Part shown: positions 9,386 through 18,159 of the stretch, piece after piece
How the letters are laid out: each line of letters begins with the position of its first letter
How positions within the stretch are numbered: the stretch's first letter is position 1
Assembly: GCA_013306675.1 (NCBI GenBank)
Contig: JABLUY010000349.1
Location: 1-29,014, forward strand
DNA length: 29,014 nucleotides
Origin: Thraustochytrium sp. TN22
Taxonomy: Eukaryota > Sar > Bigyra > Thraustochytrida > Thraustochytriidae
Direction of reading: 5' to 3'
Made by a program: the position numbers and the translations under genes
Notes under the pieces: model-generated
Told to the model about the DNA's origin: nothing
Database searches by the model: none
Seen by the model: only the letters and a program-made list of their open reading frames with translations

Positions 9386-11512
9386 ATGGCGCTCCAGACC
9401 TGGCCTGCGGCGCTGCTGCTGCTGCTGCTGCTGCTGTCCTGCGTGTTGGCGCCGCACAGCGTAGAGGCCGTCTCGCCTTTGACGCAGGAGCGCGCCAAGG
9501 AGGTCCTTTTGAAGCATGCGGAGCTGGCCGACGAGCTGGACGACGACGAGATCGCGGCCATCAACGCAAGTAGCACCGAGGGCAACAACCTGCTGCGCAG
9601 TGCGAGCATCTCGCTCAAAAGCACGTCCACCAGCTCCTCGAGCAGTGACTCGGAGTGGCTGCGACAGCACGACGCCGTGGACCCGCCCAGCTCGCTGGAC
9701 GGCGAGGAGGCCGCAGCGAGCGATGCAGAGGCGCAGGCCGCCGTCGGCAGCAAACCGCACATCTTGGTCTTTCTCATGGACGACCTCGGGATGGCCGACG
9801 TCGGCTACGCGCCGCAGGCGCGCGAGGAAACCGCGGGGTCCACGCCTTTTATCACGCAGCTCGCGCAATCCGAGGGCGTCATCTTGACGCGGCACTACGC
9901 CTCCTGGCACTGCTCGCCCTCGCGCCGCTCCTTTCTTACCGGCCGCCTCACGGTGCACGCGGGCGGCGACGAGCTGACAGACTTTGAGGACGACGACATG
10001 GATATGCGCATGACCTGGATCTCCGAGAAGCTCTCCGGCGCCGGGTACTACAACCTCTTCTTCGGCAAAGGCCACATTGGCACGCGGTCCGTTCGCATGC
10101 TGCCGCGGCACCGTGGCTTCGACGAGCACATGGGCTTTTTGGGTGGCAGCCAGACCTACTACGGCTCGGGTGGCCGCTGGAAAGACCTCGAGCCGGACAG
10201 CTCCACCAAATACAGCGCTCTGTACTGGGGCAACGAGATGGTCTCGCTTATCAAGGCAGAGCTGGCTGAGCAAGACCCCCGACCCATCTTCCTCTTCTCC
10301 TCCATGCAGGCGCCGCACACGCCGCTACGTGCCATCCCGTCCAACAGCCGCTACACGAGCGCAAACGGTAGCTCCACCTACTACAATTCGTACCTGGACA
10401 GCACCGAGGAGAACTTTAACCTGCTGCAGTGGAACATGTATGCCGCGGACGTGGAGATTCAGCGCGTCGTGGAGCTCTTCCAGGCGGACGAGGCCGTCTG
10501 GAACCGCACGCTTGTCGTCTACATGAGCGACAACGGCGGCTCCAGCCGCAAGTCGCCTGGCAACAACTACCCTCTCCGCGGTGAGAAGGGGAGTGCCTTT
10601 GAGGGAGGCTTTCGCACGACGGCCTTTGTGAGCGGAGGGGTCATCCCGGCGCCGCTGCGCGGCACTTCAAACAACAAGATCATGCACATCTCTGACTGGT
10701 ACAGCACCTTTTGCAGCCTGGCCGGCGTTGACGCCGCCGACGACCCGCCACGACCGCCTAAGTTTGCCAATATCACCGCGGCGGATGTTCCAGACCCGCA
10801 GTACCCGAACGTGACAACCGCGACCAACCCTAGCAAGCAGGCCAACGTATTCGGCCTGCTGAGCTACCCGCCCGTCGATAGCAAAAATCTCTGGCCCGCA
10901 CTCATGCAGCCTTCGCAACTTGCAGTCGACGCCGTGCACGAGTACCTCGTCCTGAGCCGCGAGGTGGTCCTCAAGGGCGACCTCAAGCTCATCATCGCAC
11001 AGCCGTGCTCCATGGGCATTCTCAGCAACATCGCCTGCAAGACCGACGTAAGCTACGGCTGGAAGGACCGCGACAATGCCTGGTCCGTGCCCACCAGCGA
11101 CAACGACGCGACCGACGGCAACGACTGCCTGCAGATCTTTGATCCGCGTGATGTCGACGACTTTGTCGACGGCACCTTTCGCTTCAAGCCCTGCCTCTTC
11201 AATCTCACCGCCGACTACCGAGAGACCTCGCCCCTCTCGGACGACGACCTGCAGGCTGACCTCTGGGGCTTTCTCAACAAGACGCTGCTTTATCAGGACA
11301 CCATCCGCCTTCCCGTCAAGGGCGAGTACGGCAACACGCCCTTTTTCTGCAGCGGCCCTTGCTTCGAGTACGACACCGCGCTTAGCTATTACGGTGAGAA
11401 GTCCTCCAGCAACATGATGGTGCCCCAGTGCGGCATTTATCAGACTGACAGCGTTGGCCACGAGTTTTGCCCCTTAGGAGGTCTTCCGGTCCTCGGTTCC
11501 AGCGTCTGGTAG
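9386..11512 (+). CDS. Secreted arylsulfatase (S1 family, arylsulfatase B-like)
   Basis: The 708-residue sulfatase should hydrolyse sulfate esters, perhaps on sulfated polysaccharides. A signal peptide (about 1-28, with a seven-leucine core) is followed by an acidic, Ser-rich region (about 45-120) not typical of the family. The fold begins at KPHILVFLMDDLGMADVGY, with metal-binding D132 and D133. The CxPSR signature is C176-S-P-S-R180 in WHCSPSRRSFLTGR; C176 would be converted to formylglycine, so a formylglycine-generating enzyme must exist elsewhere in the genome. Other active-site residues are K228 and H230 (GKGHIG in place of the usual GKWHLG), H311 (QAPHTP), and D382/N383 (YMSDNGG). Several NxS/T sequons fit a secreted glycoprotein. 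The ATG at 9386 gives the signal peptide directly. The substrate is not predictable from sequence. Confidence 0.95.
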   Translation: MALQTWPAALLLLLLLLSCVLAPHSVEAVSPLTQERAKEVLLKHAELADELDDDEIAAINASSTEGNNLLRSASISLKSTSTSSSSSDSEWLRQHDAVDPPSSLDGEEAAASDAEAQAAVGSKPHILVFLMDDLGMADVGYAPQAREETAGSTPFITQLAQSEGVILTRHYASWHCSPSRRSFLTGRLTVHAGGDELTDFEDDDMDMRMTWISEKLSGAGYYNLFFGKGHIGTRSVRMLPRHRGFDEHMGFLGGSQTYYGSGGRWKDLEPDSSTKYSALYWGNEMVSLIKAELAEQDPRPIFLFSSMQAPHTPLRAIPSNSRYTSANGSSTYYNSYLDSTEENFNLLQWNMYAADVEIQRVVELFQADEAVWNRTLVVYMSDNGGSSRKSPGNNYPLRGEKGSAFEGGFRTTAFVSGGVIPAPLRGTSNNKIMHISDWYSTFCSLAGVDAADDPPRPPKFANITAADVPDPQYPNVTTATNPSKQANVFGLLSYPPVDSKNLWPALMQPSQLAVDAVHEYLVLSREVVLKGDLKLIIAQPCSMGILSNIACKTDVSYGWKDRDNAWSVPTSDNDATDGNDCLQIFDPRDVDDFVDGTFRFKPCLFNLTADYRETSPLSDDDLQADLWGFLNKTLLYQDTIRLPVKGEYGNTPFFCSGPCFEYDTALSYYGEKSSSNMMVPQCGIYQTDSVGHEFCPLGGLPVLGSSVW

Positions 11513-11913
11513 TGGCCTCGTCCCAGCATGGCATTTCGTTCTCCAAGCAAGCGGCTGATCTCGTCCGCCGATGAACAGGACCGCGGCTTGAGATATTGTG
11601 AACAACCTCTCCAGAAGCTCCAGCAACTAGTGGCAGCATGCTCCGGATGTGATGCCAAGCATGAGCGAGCCGAGACCAGCCAGCATGCCTCTTTTTGTCC
11701 TCTGTAAAAACCAGATGAAGCCGTTTGACGAATGACACTTTTGTCAGGCACCGTTTTTTACTTCGTAGCAGCACCATCAACGCAGATGTGTGTTGGGGGG
11801 GGGGTTACTCACAAACCTCTTCACTCACGCTTGATGCGCGCTGTTGCAATCGTGACGTACGAAGCAAGTGCTGGCTTTCCTCCACCGACCAGAGAAGTCC
11901 CCGAGCCCGACGT

Positions 11914-11956
<43 letters not shown>

Positions 11957-12242
11957 GGCTGTGGCAGAGGCCGCTGACCAATCTACTACAAATGTGGTGG
12001 CTGCACGCGGCTGCACTGCCCTGCACATTCCACACTCCACAGGGCGCCGTCCCGGCAGCCCGGCTTGGCTTGACGACCAGGCAGACACTGCAGTGTGCAC
12101 AGCTTTACGACTAAAATTACTTCAGCCTGCACGCGCCAGCCTCACTCGGAGCGGAGACCCGGCTGCTCGTACAGCCTGAGTCGCGCGCGCGCAGCGCCAC
12201 GCCGGGCGGTCGCGACGCGCTGGCCGCGACGCGGCGGTCGCG
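11513..12242 (+). other. Intergenic region, sulfatase to NIPA-like gene
   Basis: It holds the sulfatase 3' flank and the transporter upstream region. It contains a run of ten G (11795-11804), the (CT)20 array, and an AT-rich patch ACTAAAATTAC just before the GC-rich block that leads to the transporter ATG. No coding or RNA gene was recognised. Confidence 0.5.
11915..11954 (+). repeat. (CT)20 dinucleotide microsatellite
   Basis: Forty bases of perfect CT repeat lie about 290 bp upstream of the NIPA-like start codon. CT/GA tracts can act as GAGA-type promoter elements in some eukaryotes, but nothing here proves such a role. Confidence 0.95.
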
Positions 12243-13424
12243 ATGAGCTGCGGCAGCGCAGCGGAGGGCGGTGATGGCGGCGGCGCATCGCTGCTCTGGG
12301 TGGCGGGCGCGGTGGTGTCCCTGAGCACCGGGCTCGTGGAGTGCCTGGGCAACATCCTGTACAAACGCGCGCACGTGGAGCAGCAGGCGCTGGAGGCGGG
12401 TCGCAAGTGGCCCGAGCTGGTGCCGGGGCTGATCTGCTCGCCGCTGTGGCTGGTGGGCTTCTTTTTGCAGAGCGTGCTGACGACGGTACTCAGCATCGTG
12501 GCCTTCGCGCTGGCGGCGCACACGCTCATCATGCCGCTGAGCGCGTCGTCCATCGTCTTCACGCAGATCCTTGGCCCGCGCCTGCTTGAAGGCGAAGAGG
12601 TGACTCGGCGCGCCCAGCTGGCCGGTCTCGTCATCGTGTGCGGCATCGCGCTCTGCATGGGCTTCGGGGTGCACGTGTCGCAGGACTATGGGATCGGCGA
12701 GATCTTCGAGCTGTGGCGGCGGCCCGCAAACGTCTGCGTGCAGGTGCTGACCCTGTGCGCGGCGGCTGCCGGCGTTGCGGTGGTGCGCACGCCGCGCCTG
12801 GTGCGTCGCATCCCTCCAGGGGCGCTCTTTAACCTTTACGCTTGCATCGGCGGCATCGCGAGCGGGCACTTCAACACGCTGCTGAAAATTGTCTCAGAGA
12901 TGATTGCCTCGCCACTCGCTGGTGCCACGGGCTCCTTCATGGCGCGCCACGAGGCTGGCCTGGCCATTGCCGGCGTCGTCTTCTACTGCTTCCTCGCGGG
13001 CGTCTTCGTTCTGAGCTGGATCAACCAGAGCATTTCGCGATTCGACATGACGCTATACATTCCGCTGTACACGGCGCAGTACATTGTCTGGGGCACCTTT
13101 ATTGGGGGCGTCTTCTTTCGTGAGTTTGACTGTATGTCGGCCCTCTCTTGGGTCATGTTCTGCCTCGGCATTGCGCTCATCGCCTGCGGCATGTACATGC
13201 TCACGCGAGCCTCCAAGGCGTCCACCGATAAGGTCGAGGCAGCCGGTACCGTGGGCGTGCCGGCCAAGCAGGAGGACCAGGAAACGATGCCCCAGGGGCG
13301 CGAACGTATCGGGGCTCGCGAGCCGCCATTTCACCCGTCCTCCAAGAGCAGCACCCCGTCTACCTCGGCGACGGCGGCGAAAGATCAAGGGCCATTGAAA
13401 CGAGATGATGGTCAACGCGTGTGA
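12243..13424 (+). CDS. NIPA-like multi-pass membrane transporter (DMT superfamily)
   Basis: The 393-residue protein has about nine hydrophobic segments (roughly 16-38, 62-82, 84-104, 127-143, 165-182, 195-212, 240-260, 270-294, 298-320) and a hydrophilic tail. The layout, an early lysine in NILYKRAH, a small-residue helix with LIMPLSASSIVFTQIL, and the final YIPLYTAQYIVWGTFIGGVFF plus REF followed by a last helix, resemble the NIPA magnesium-transporter branch of the drug/metabolite transporter superfamily. The substrate is inferred only; Mg2+ would be the family guess. The ATG at 12243 is the first in frame. The last 49 residues, Ser/Thr/Pro-rich and basic, lie inside the first copy of a 179-bp tandem duplication, and the stop codon (13422-13424) is within that copy. 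It is convergent with the lipoxygenase gene. Confidence 0.8.
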   Translation: MSCGSAAEGGDGGGASLLWVAGAVVSLSTGLVECLGNILYKRAHVEQQALEAGRKWPELVPGLICSPLWLVGFFLQSVLTTVLSIVAFALAAHTLIMPLSASSIVFTQILGPRLLEGEEVTRRAQLAGLVIVCGIALCMGFGVHVSQDYGIGEIFELWRRPANVCVQVLTLCAAAAGVAVVRTPRLVRRIPPGALFNLYACIGGIASGHFNTLLKIVSEMIASPLAGATGSFMARHEAGLAIAGVVFYCFLAGVFVLSWINQSISRFDMTLYIPLYTAQYIVWGTFIGGVFFREFDCMSALSWVMFCLGIALIACGMYMLTRASKASTDKVEAAGTVGVPAKQEDQETMPQGRERIGAREPPFHPSSKSSTPSTSATAAKDQGPLKRDDGQRV

Positions 13425-13637
13425 TGGATAAAAACAATGAGACTACACCTCCGAACCAGGGAACGATGCCCCAGGGGCGCGATCGTATCGGGCCTCGCGA
13501 GCCGCCATTTCACCCGTCCTCCCCGAGCAGCACCCCGTCTACCTCGGCGACGGCGGCGAAAGATCAAGGGCCATTGAAACGAGATGATGGTCAACGCGTG
13601 TGATGGATAAAAACGATAAGGCTACACCTCCGAACCA
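13276..13637. repeat. 179-bp tandem duplication across a convergent gene junction
   Basis: Two direct copies with an exact 179-base offset and no gaps (13276-13458 and 13455-13637) share all but roughly eight bases. Each copy carries the transporter's last 49 codons with its stop, an 18-bp spacer, and, on the minus strand, the last codons GSEV plus stop of the lipoxygenase. The transporter uses the stop in the left copy and the lipoxygenase the stop in the right copy. The tetranucleotide ACCA occurs at the left end, the joint and the right end. Because 179 is not a multiple of three, the copied transporter tail is open in another frame (13421-13603). Confidence 0.96.
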
Positions 13638-15481
13638 ACAAAGAAGCGAGAGGGAAGAAGCGCCTTGTAGGCGCGAAAGGGCTCGCCCTGTGCGAGGGCC
13701 TTGTCAGCGCGGCGGCTCTCGCGGCGCTCGATGGAGCGCTCCATGGCTTCGAGATCCGAGAGAAAGCGCTTAACTGCGGGCATGCTGGCGCCAAAGGTGT
13801 CCTCGAAGTAATCGCGGAAGGTGGTTTCGGGCAGCACCGAGCGGCAGAACTTGGCGGCCAGTGCGAGCTCCCCAACGACGGCCCTCGCGTCGCCCATGTA
13901 GTCGCGCGGGTTCACCTGGAGGCCCTTGGTCGTGGGCAGCGTGCGATACAGGCCGAGCGGCGCCGCGGCGGTGGAGAAGCCGTCCCAGGTCGCGTTGCCG
14001 TTCATGACGTGGTGCTTGACGCTCTGCAGGTAGATGGAGTTGCTGACGATGTCGACGACCTCGCGCAGCGACTGGAAGGAGGCCGGCACGCCCGGCACGA
14101 CCGGGCTTGCCGCAGCCGCGAAGTTCTGCAGCTCCTCGTCCTGGCGCACGTCGGCGTCACGGTTGCGCCCGCCAGAGCCGTAGTACTGACGCAGCAGGTT
14201 GTTGACAAAGCGGCGGATGATGCGGAAGGCGCGCGTCGCGTCGTCACGGTAATCGTTGGTGTGCATGCCCATCAGGCCGCGCGCGCGGAGGTCGTCGCGG
14301 GGCAGGGTCGCGAGCGAGTAGGTGCGGTTGGCAACCAGGTCGGTGAAGAGCCGCATGGCGCCCTCAGCGCTGAGGCCGGTGACGCGGTCAAAGGTGGTGC
14401 CATCGGTGAAGAGGTTGCGCACACCGAGCACCGCCAGCCCGTGCTGGATCGACAGCGGACCCTGGAGCAGCGCGAACACCGGGTGCTGCTCGCTCACGTG
14501 GCGCTCGAGCGCCACGCGGAGCGGCTCCATCATGAGGTGCTGCTCCGCGAAGTGGTGCTGCGAGTTCCAGTTCCGCTCCAAGCCGAGCACCGCGGCCTTG
14601 GCCAGGGCCCACTCGCCGGTCTGCGCGTCCAGCGGCGAGTACACGAGCCCGTTGCTCAGCTTGATTGCCAGCGGCATGAGCGCGCCCGCCCCGGTCGTGT
14701 ACAGGTACGTCTGCGAGCCCGCCAGATAAGGCTGCCCGGCAGCCACCGCAGCCTCCATGTCGCGCCCGTAGTTCGCCACGTCCATGAGATCCATGGCAAA
14801 GAGCGCCTTGGTCCTGATGAGCTTTCTCAGGGTCTTGCCGGACCCGGCAACGGCCGCCACCACCTCGTCGTCCACTTCAAAGAGTAGCTCGCTCGCAGTC
14901 CGCACGCGCCGCATGTTGAAGCCCGCGTACGTGTGGTGCACCTGGCCGAAGCCCTCGTCCGACTGCAGGCCGTCACGGAAGTAGGGCACGTTCATGGCAT
15001 CCGTGAAGTTCTCGTACATGGCGTCCAGGTCGCTCAACGTCTCGGAAGCGACGCCTACAGGAGCCGGCGCTAGGAGCTTGCCAAACTGCGTCAGCAGCGT
15101 GTCGTCCGGGATGGTGCGCTTCGCGAACTTGGTCGCCTCCATCACCACCACCGAGTATGCGTACGGGAAGCTCGGGTGCGGCAGCGTCGCGTTGTCCGGA
15201 TCGGTCATTGGCACGATTCCGTCCGGGATGCGGTAGCACGGCGGCTCCGGGTTCTGCACCTGCGCGCAGGCGTGGCCCGGGATATGGCTCACTACGCGCT
15301 TGTTGAACGCATAGAACGGGTCGGCCTGCCTCTCCTGCAGCTTCTCGCGCCGCAACACGGCGTTTGTGTTGGCCTCCTCGAAGGGCAGGGAGTAGGAGGC
15401 AGGTTGTGCCTGCGCCACGGCGAGCACCGTCATCAGTGCGAGCAGCACCAGGCAGGGCCGCATCGAGAAGGTTTGCTCCAT
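13622..15481 (-). CDS. Secreted lipoxygenase with C-terminal valine
   Basis: The 619-residue lipoxygenase should oxygenate polyunsaturated fatty acids. A signal peptide (about 1-26, core LVLLALMTVLAVAQA) is followed directly by catalytic-domain sequence; no PLAT/C2-like domain is seen. The metal-binding core is H310 and H315 (HxxxxH) in HHFAEQHLMMEPLRVAL, followed by the family pattern SEQHPVFALL. The third His and Asn are H490 and N494 (HxxxN) in SVKHHVMNGN. The last residue, V619, occupies the position of the C-terminal carboxylate ligand, which is Ile in plant and animal enzymes but Val in secreted fungal manganese lipoxygenases. The start chosen is the first ATG of the frame (15481); M7 (15463) would give an even shorter leader. 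The last codons and stop lie in the right copy of the 179-bp duplication. The family is firm; metal and regiospecificity are open. Confidence 0.9.
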   Translation of the reverse strand: MEQTFSMRPCLVLLALMTVLAVAQAQPASYSLPFEEANTNAVLRREKLQERQADPFYAFNKRVVSHIPGHACAQVQNPEPPCYRIPDGIVPMTDPDNATLPHPSFPYAYSVVVMEATKFAKRTIPDDTLLTQFGKLLAPAPVGVASETLSDLDAMYENFTDAMNVPYFRDGLQSDEGFGQVHHTYAGFNMRRVRTASELLFEVDDEVVAAVAGSGKTLRKLIRTKALFAMDLMDVANYGRDMEAAVAAGQPYLAGSQTYLYTTGAGALMPLAIKLSNGLVYSPLDAQTGEWALAKAAVLGLERNWNSQHHFAEQHLMMEPLRVALERHVSEQHPVFALLQGPLSIQHGLAVLGVRNLFTDGTTFDRVTGLSAEGAMRLFTDLVANRTYSLATLPRDDLRARGLMGMHTNDYRDDATRAFRIIRRFVNNLLRQYYGSGGRNRDADVRQDEELQNFAAAASPVVPGVPASFQSLREVVDIVSNSIYLQSVKHHVMNGNATWDGFSTAAAPLGLYRTLPTTKGLQVNPRDYMGDARAVVGELALAAKFCRSVLPETTFRDYFEDTFGASMPAVKRFLSDLEAMERSIERRESRRADKALAQGEPFRAYKALLPSRFFVGSEV

Positions 15482-17249
15482 GTCGCTGGACGCGGTTCCG
15501 CGCAAGGCTCGGCTTGCTTGTTTCAGGTTGTCTTGGTAGGTCTGGGGTCTCGATTCAGGTTTGCTTTGCTTGGCTTGCTTGAGCAGCTCAGCGAGCGCCT
15601 GTCACGTTGCGAGAGCCCCGGCTGGAGAACGCACTGGCCAGTAGAGGCCTCAAGCGTGGTGCTTGTGCTTGTTGAAGTGGGCCAATCACGCAGGTCGAGA
15701 CGCACGTTCAAGGCTTGCTTCCTTCCTCTGGTCTCGTTTTGGGTTGGTTTGTGACTTCGATTCGTGTTTGCTTGCTCCTGGATGCCTGCCGCTCCGCTCT
15801 GCGTGTCTGCCGCTCGGCCGCTTCGCCCGCCTGTTCCCGAGGAGCTCGCCGGCTGGAGAACTCGCTCCGAAACCTGTCGTGACGCGAGAACAAGCTTTGC
15901 CAGACGAGGGTCCCCAACTTGGTCTCCATCGTTCCTGTGAGCTCAGCGGAAGTAACAGCCAGTTCACGTGCCCGCTGGACTTGGACAGCGCTGACCAGCG
16001 CTGGAGCCAAGTGTTCATTCTCGAGGACTCGAGCCGCCGCGCCGAACCTCCGGCGGGGACCCCGCCCTGCTCGTCCTTGGGAGCGAGGGAGCCCGGACGC
16101 TCACGCGGCTGCGTTGGTGGCGCAGCCCGGCCCGGCCTGGCCAACTTCGGGACGCCCTCGCGCGCGCGCTCACCGGCAGGGAGTCGGAGTCGCGGCCCTC
16201 CTCGCGCTGCGCTCGCAGAAGGACGCCTCGGCAACCTGAAGCCTGAGAATGCGGTGTTGAGCGTCGTTGGCCGCGTGACGTCTGGCAGGACTGGCGGTGC
16301 GCGCCGCGCGCGGCGTACCCGGTCGTGACTGACCCCGTGCTGCGTACCCGGCGGGCTCGGCGCGCGAGCCAGCGGGATGTCATCAACGAGCTGGAAGCCG
16401 GATCTTCGCTGACCTACAGTTAGCGTGTCCGCGAGCATCGGCCCTCTCGGGAGCAGGGAGCGGGTTCGGGCTGCAGCCTGGCTGCTGCGCCGAAGACGAG
16501 CCGAGGTAAGAAACAGATCCCTTTCGTGACATCGTCAGCGTCGTGCGCGCGCAGCAGCAGCCCGAGCCAGGACCGAAACAACAACGCGAGCACTGGCAGA
16601 GGCAGAGGGGAGGCGGCCAAGGGTCCGGGACGCGCGCCTGTCACGGCGCGTCAAGGCAGGGCGGGACAACGCGAGGCGCGAGGCGCGAAGGCAAAAGGCA
16701 AGAAGGCAAGAAGCGCGAAGCGCGAGCGTAGGCTGCAACTTACCTGCGAGGACGCCCATGATGTCGTACTACGCCAAAGGGTCCTCGCAGGGTACGCCGT
16801 GGCTCATGATGTTTACCCTGACTCCGTTCATGCCAATGGTGCGCGCTCGTCATGTCACGAAGCGAGCAGCTCGGCAGGCGCAAAGCGTCGCCGAACTGAG
16901 CTAGCATTCTCATAAAGCGGAGCAGCTCATGGCTTCATGACTTGCGGTCGCTACCGTCAGAACGCGAAGGCACCTGCATTGTTTGAGACTGCGAAGTCGT
17001 TGTCGCCTAATCATTTTTGGCTCTACCACTGACTCGTGTCTTCGTTCTTGCTCAGCCTGCCCAGTCACAGGCTTGCTCATCCTCAAGCTGCATTGCGTTA
17101 CGTTGCGTTCAAGTCAAGTTGATTCTGTGTCTTCGGTCGCCTCTGCCTCTGGTGAGCAACCTAACGACCGGCGCCGTTAGGCTGCGCACGCAAGCAAGCA
17201 AGCAAGCAAGCAAATCAAGACGCGCGGCGCGGCTGGGCGCGGCGGCGCG
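15482..17249. other. Long divergent intergenic region, lipoxygenase and Myb/U-box genes
   Basis: This 1.77-kb head-to-head interval is less GC-rich than other upstream regions. Near the lipoxygenase it has repeated GCTTG and GCTTGCTTG words (15510-15580, 15710-15780), a CCAAT box (about 15682) and a CACGTG E-box (15965-15970). Open frames of 100-250 codons on both strands have no recognisable domain and are not called. A short open frame with an overlapping U1-like or splice-site-like motif (16737-16904) is discussed under findings. The perfect (GCAA)6 array is listed separately. Confidence 0.5.
17190..17213 (+). repeat. (GCAA)6 tetranucleotide repeat before the Myb/U-box start
   Basis: A perfect 24-base array ends 36 bp before the ATG at 17250, so it probably lies in the 5' UTR. 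The same perfect (GCAA)6 array occurs at 21082-21105. Confidence 0.93.
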
Positions 17250-18115
17250 ATGGCGGCGGCGACGGCGGCGGCGGCGGAGGCGGCGGAGAGCCTGCTGGCG
17301 GCCGCGGAGCCGGCGGCTGCGCAGCCGGACGCAACGGCGGGCGCGGCGGCGGACCCGCACGGCGAGGATGCGGCGGGCAGCAGCAGCAGCGACGAGGACG
17401 AGGACGACGAGGAGCAGGCGTCGGAGGACGAGGCGTACGACGTGCTGCTGGGGTGCATGGACCCGGCGCGGCGCAAGGAGGTGCGCGAGCGGCACGAGGC
17501 GCTGCAGAAGGAGTACGAGGACTTTCTGACCAAGCAAGCCGAGGACCGCATCGCGGACGTGGTCAAGGCGACGGGGTTGACGCGGCTGGAGGCGTGCATT
17601 GCCGTGGAGTGCTGCAACGGCGACGAGATCGAGGCGTCCACGCGCATTGCCATGGAGAGCGCCTTTCTGGACACGGTGCGCGACATTGCGCAGGCGGAGA
17701 TGGCGGCGGAGCAGCGCGAAGAGGAGCTCCGCAAGGCCAAGTCCGCCAAGGAACTGCGCAAGGAGGAACGCGCGCGCAAGCGGGAGGAGCGCACAAGGCA
17801 GAAGGCTGAGCGCGACCAGCGCCGTGCGGCCGCGCGCGCCGAGCGCCTGGCCGCCTCTTCGGGCTCCTCGGGCGGCAGCAGCGGCGCCGGCGTGCCGCGC
17901 GAGCCGCGCGAGAAGGTGCAGATCGAGATTCTCGACGATGACGACTTTGAGCTGCAGCGCCGCGCGCTGCGCCGCGTGCGCGCCAACCCGCACGCCTCCT
18001 CCAACCGCCGCGAGTATCGCAAGGGCTACCGCCAGGACGGCGAGAAGCGCGCCACCAACCTCCGCCTCGAGGATGCACTCAAGAAGCTCGAGGCCATGAA
18101 GCGCCGCAAGCTGCA

Positions 18116-18159
<44 letters not shown>

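Noticed and set aside
15482-15505. Upstream start for the lipoxygenase at 15505
   Set aside because: The codon there is TTG on the minus strand; the first ATG is at 15481 and gives a good signal peptide.
15663-16438. Overlapping 221- and 250-codon frames on opposite strands
   Set aside because: Neither shows a domain, signal peptide or consistent codon preference; both are compatible with random open frames in GC-rich DNA.
17008-17018. ATTTTTGG, Sm-site-like
   Set aside because: No snRNA body with known motifs (U2, U4, U5) upstream, and it is too far from the U1-like motif.
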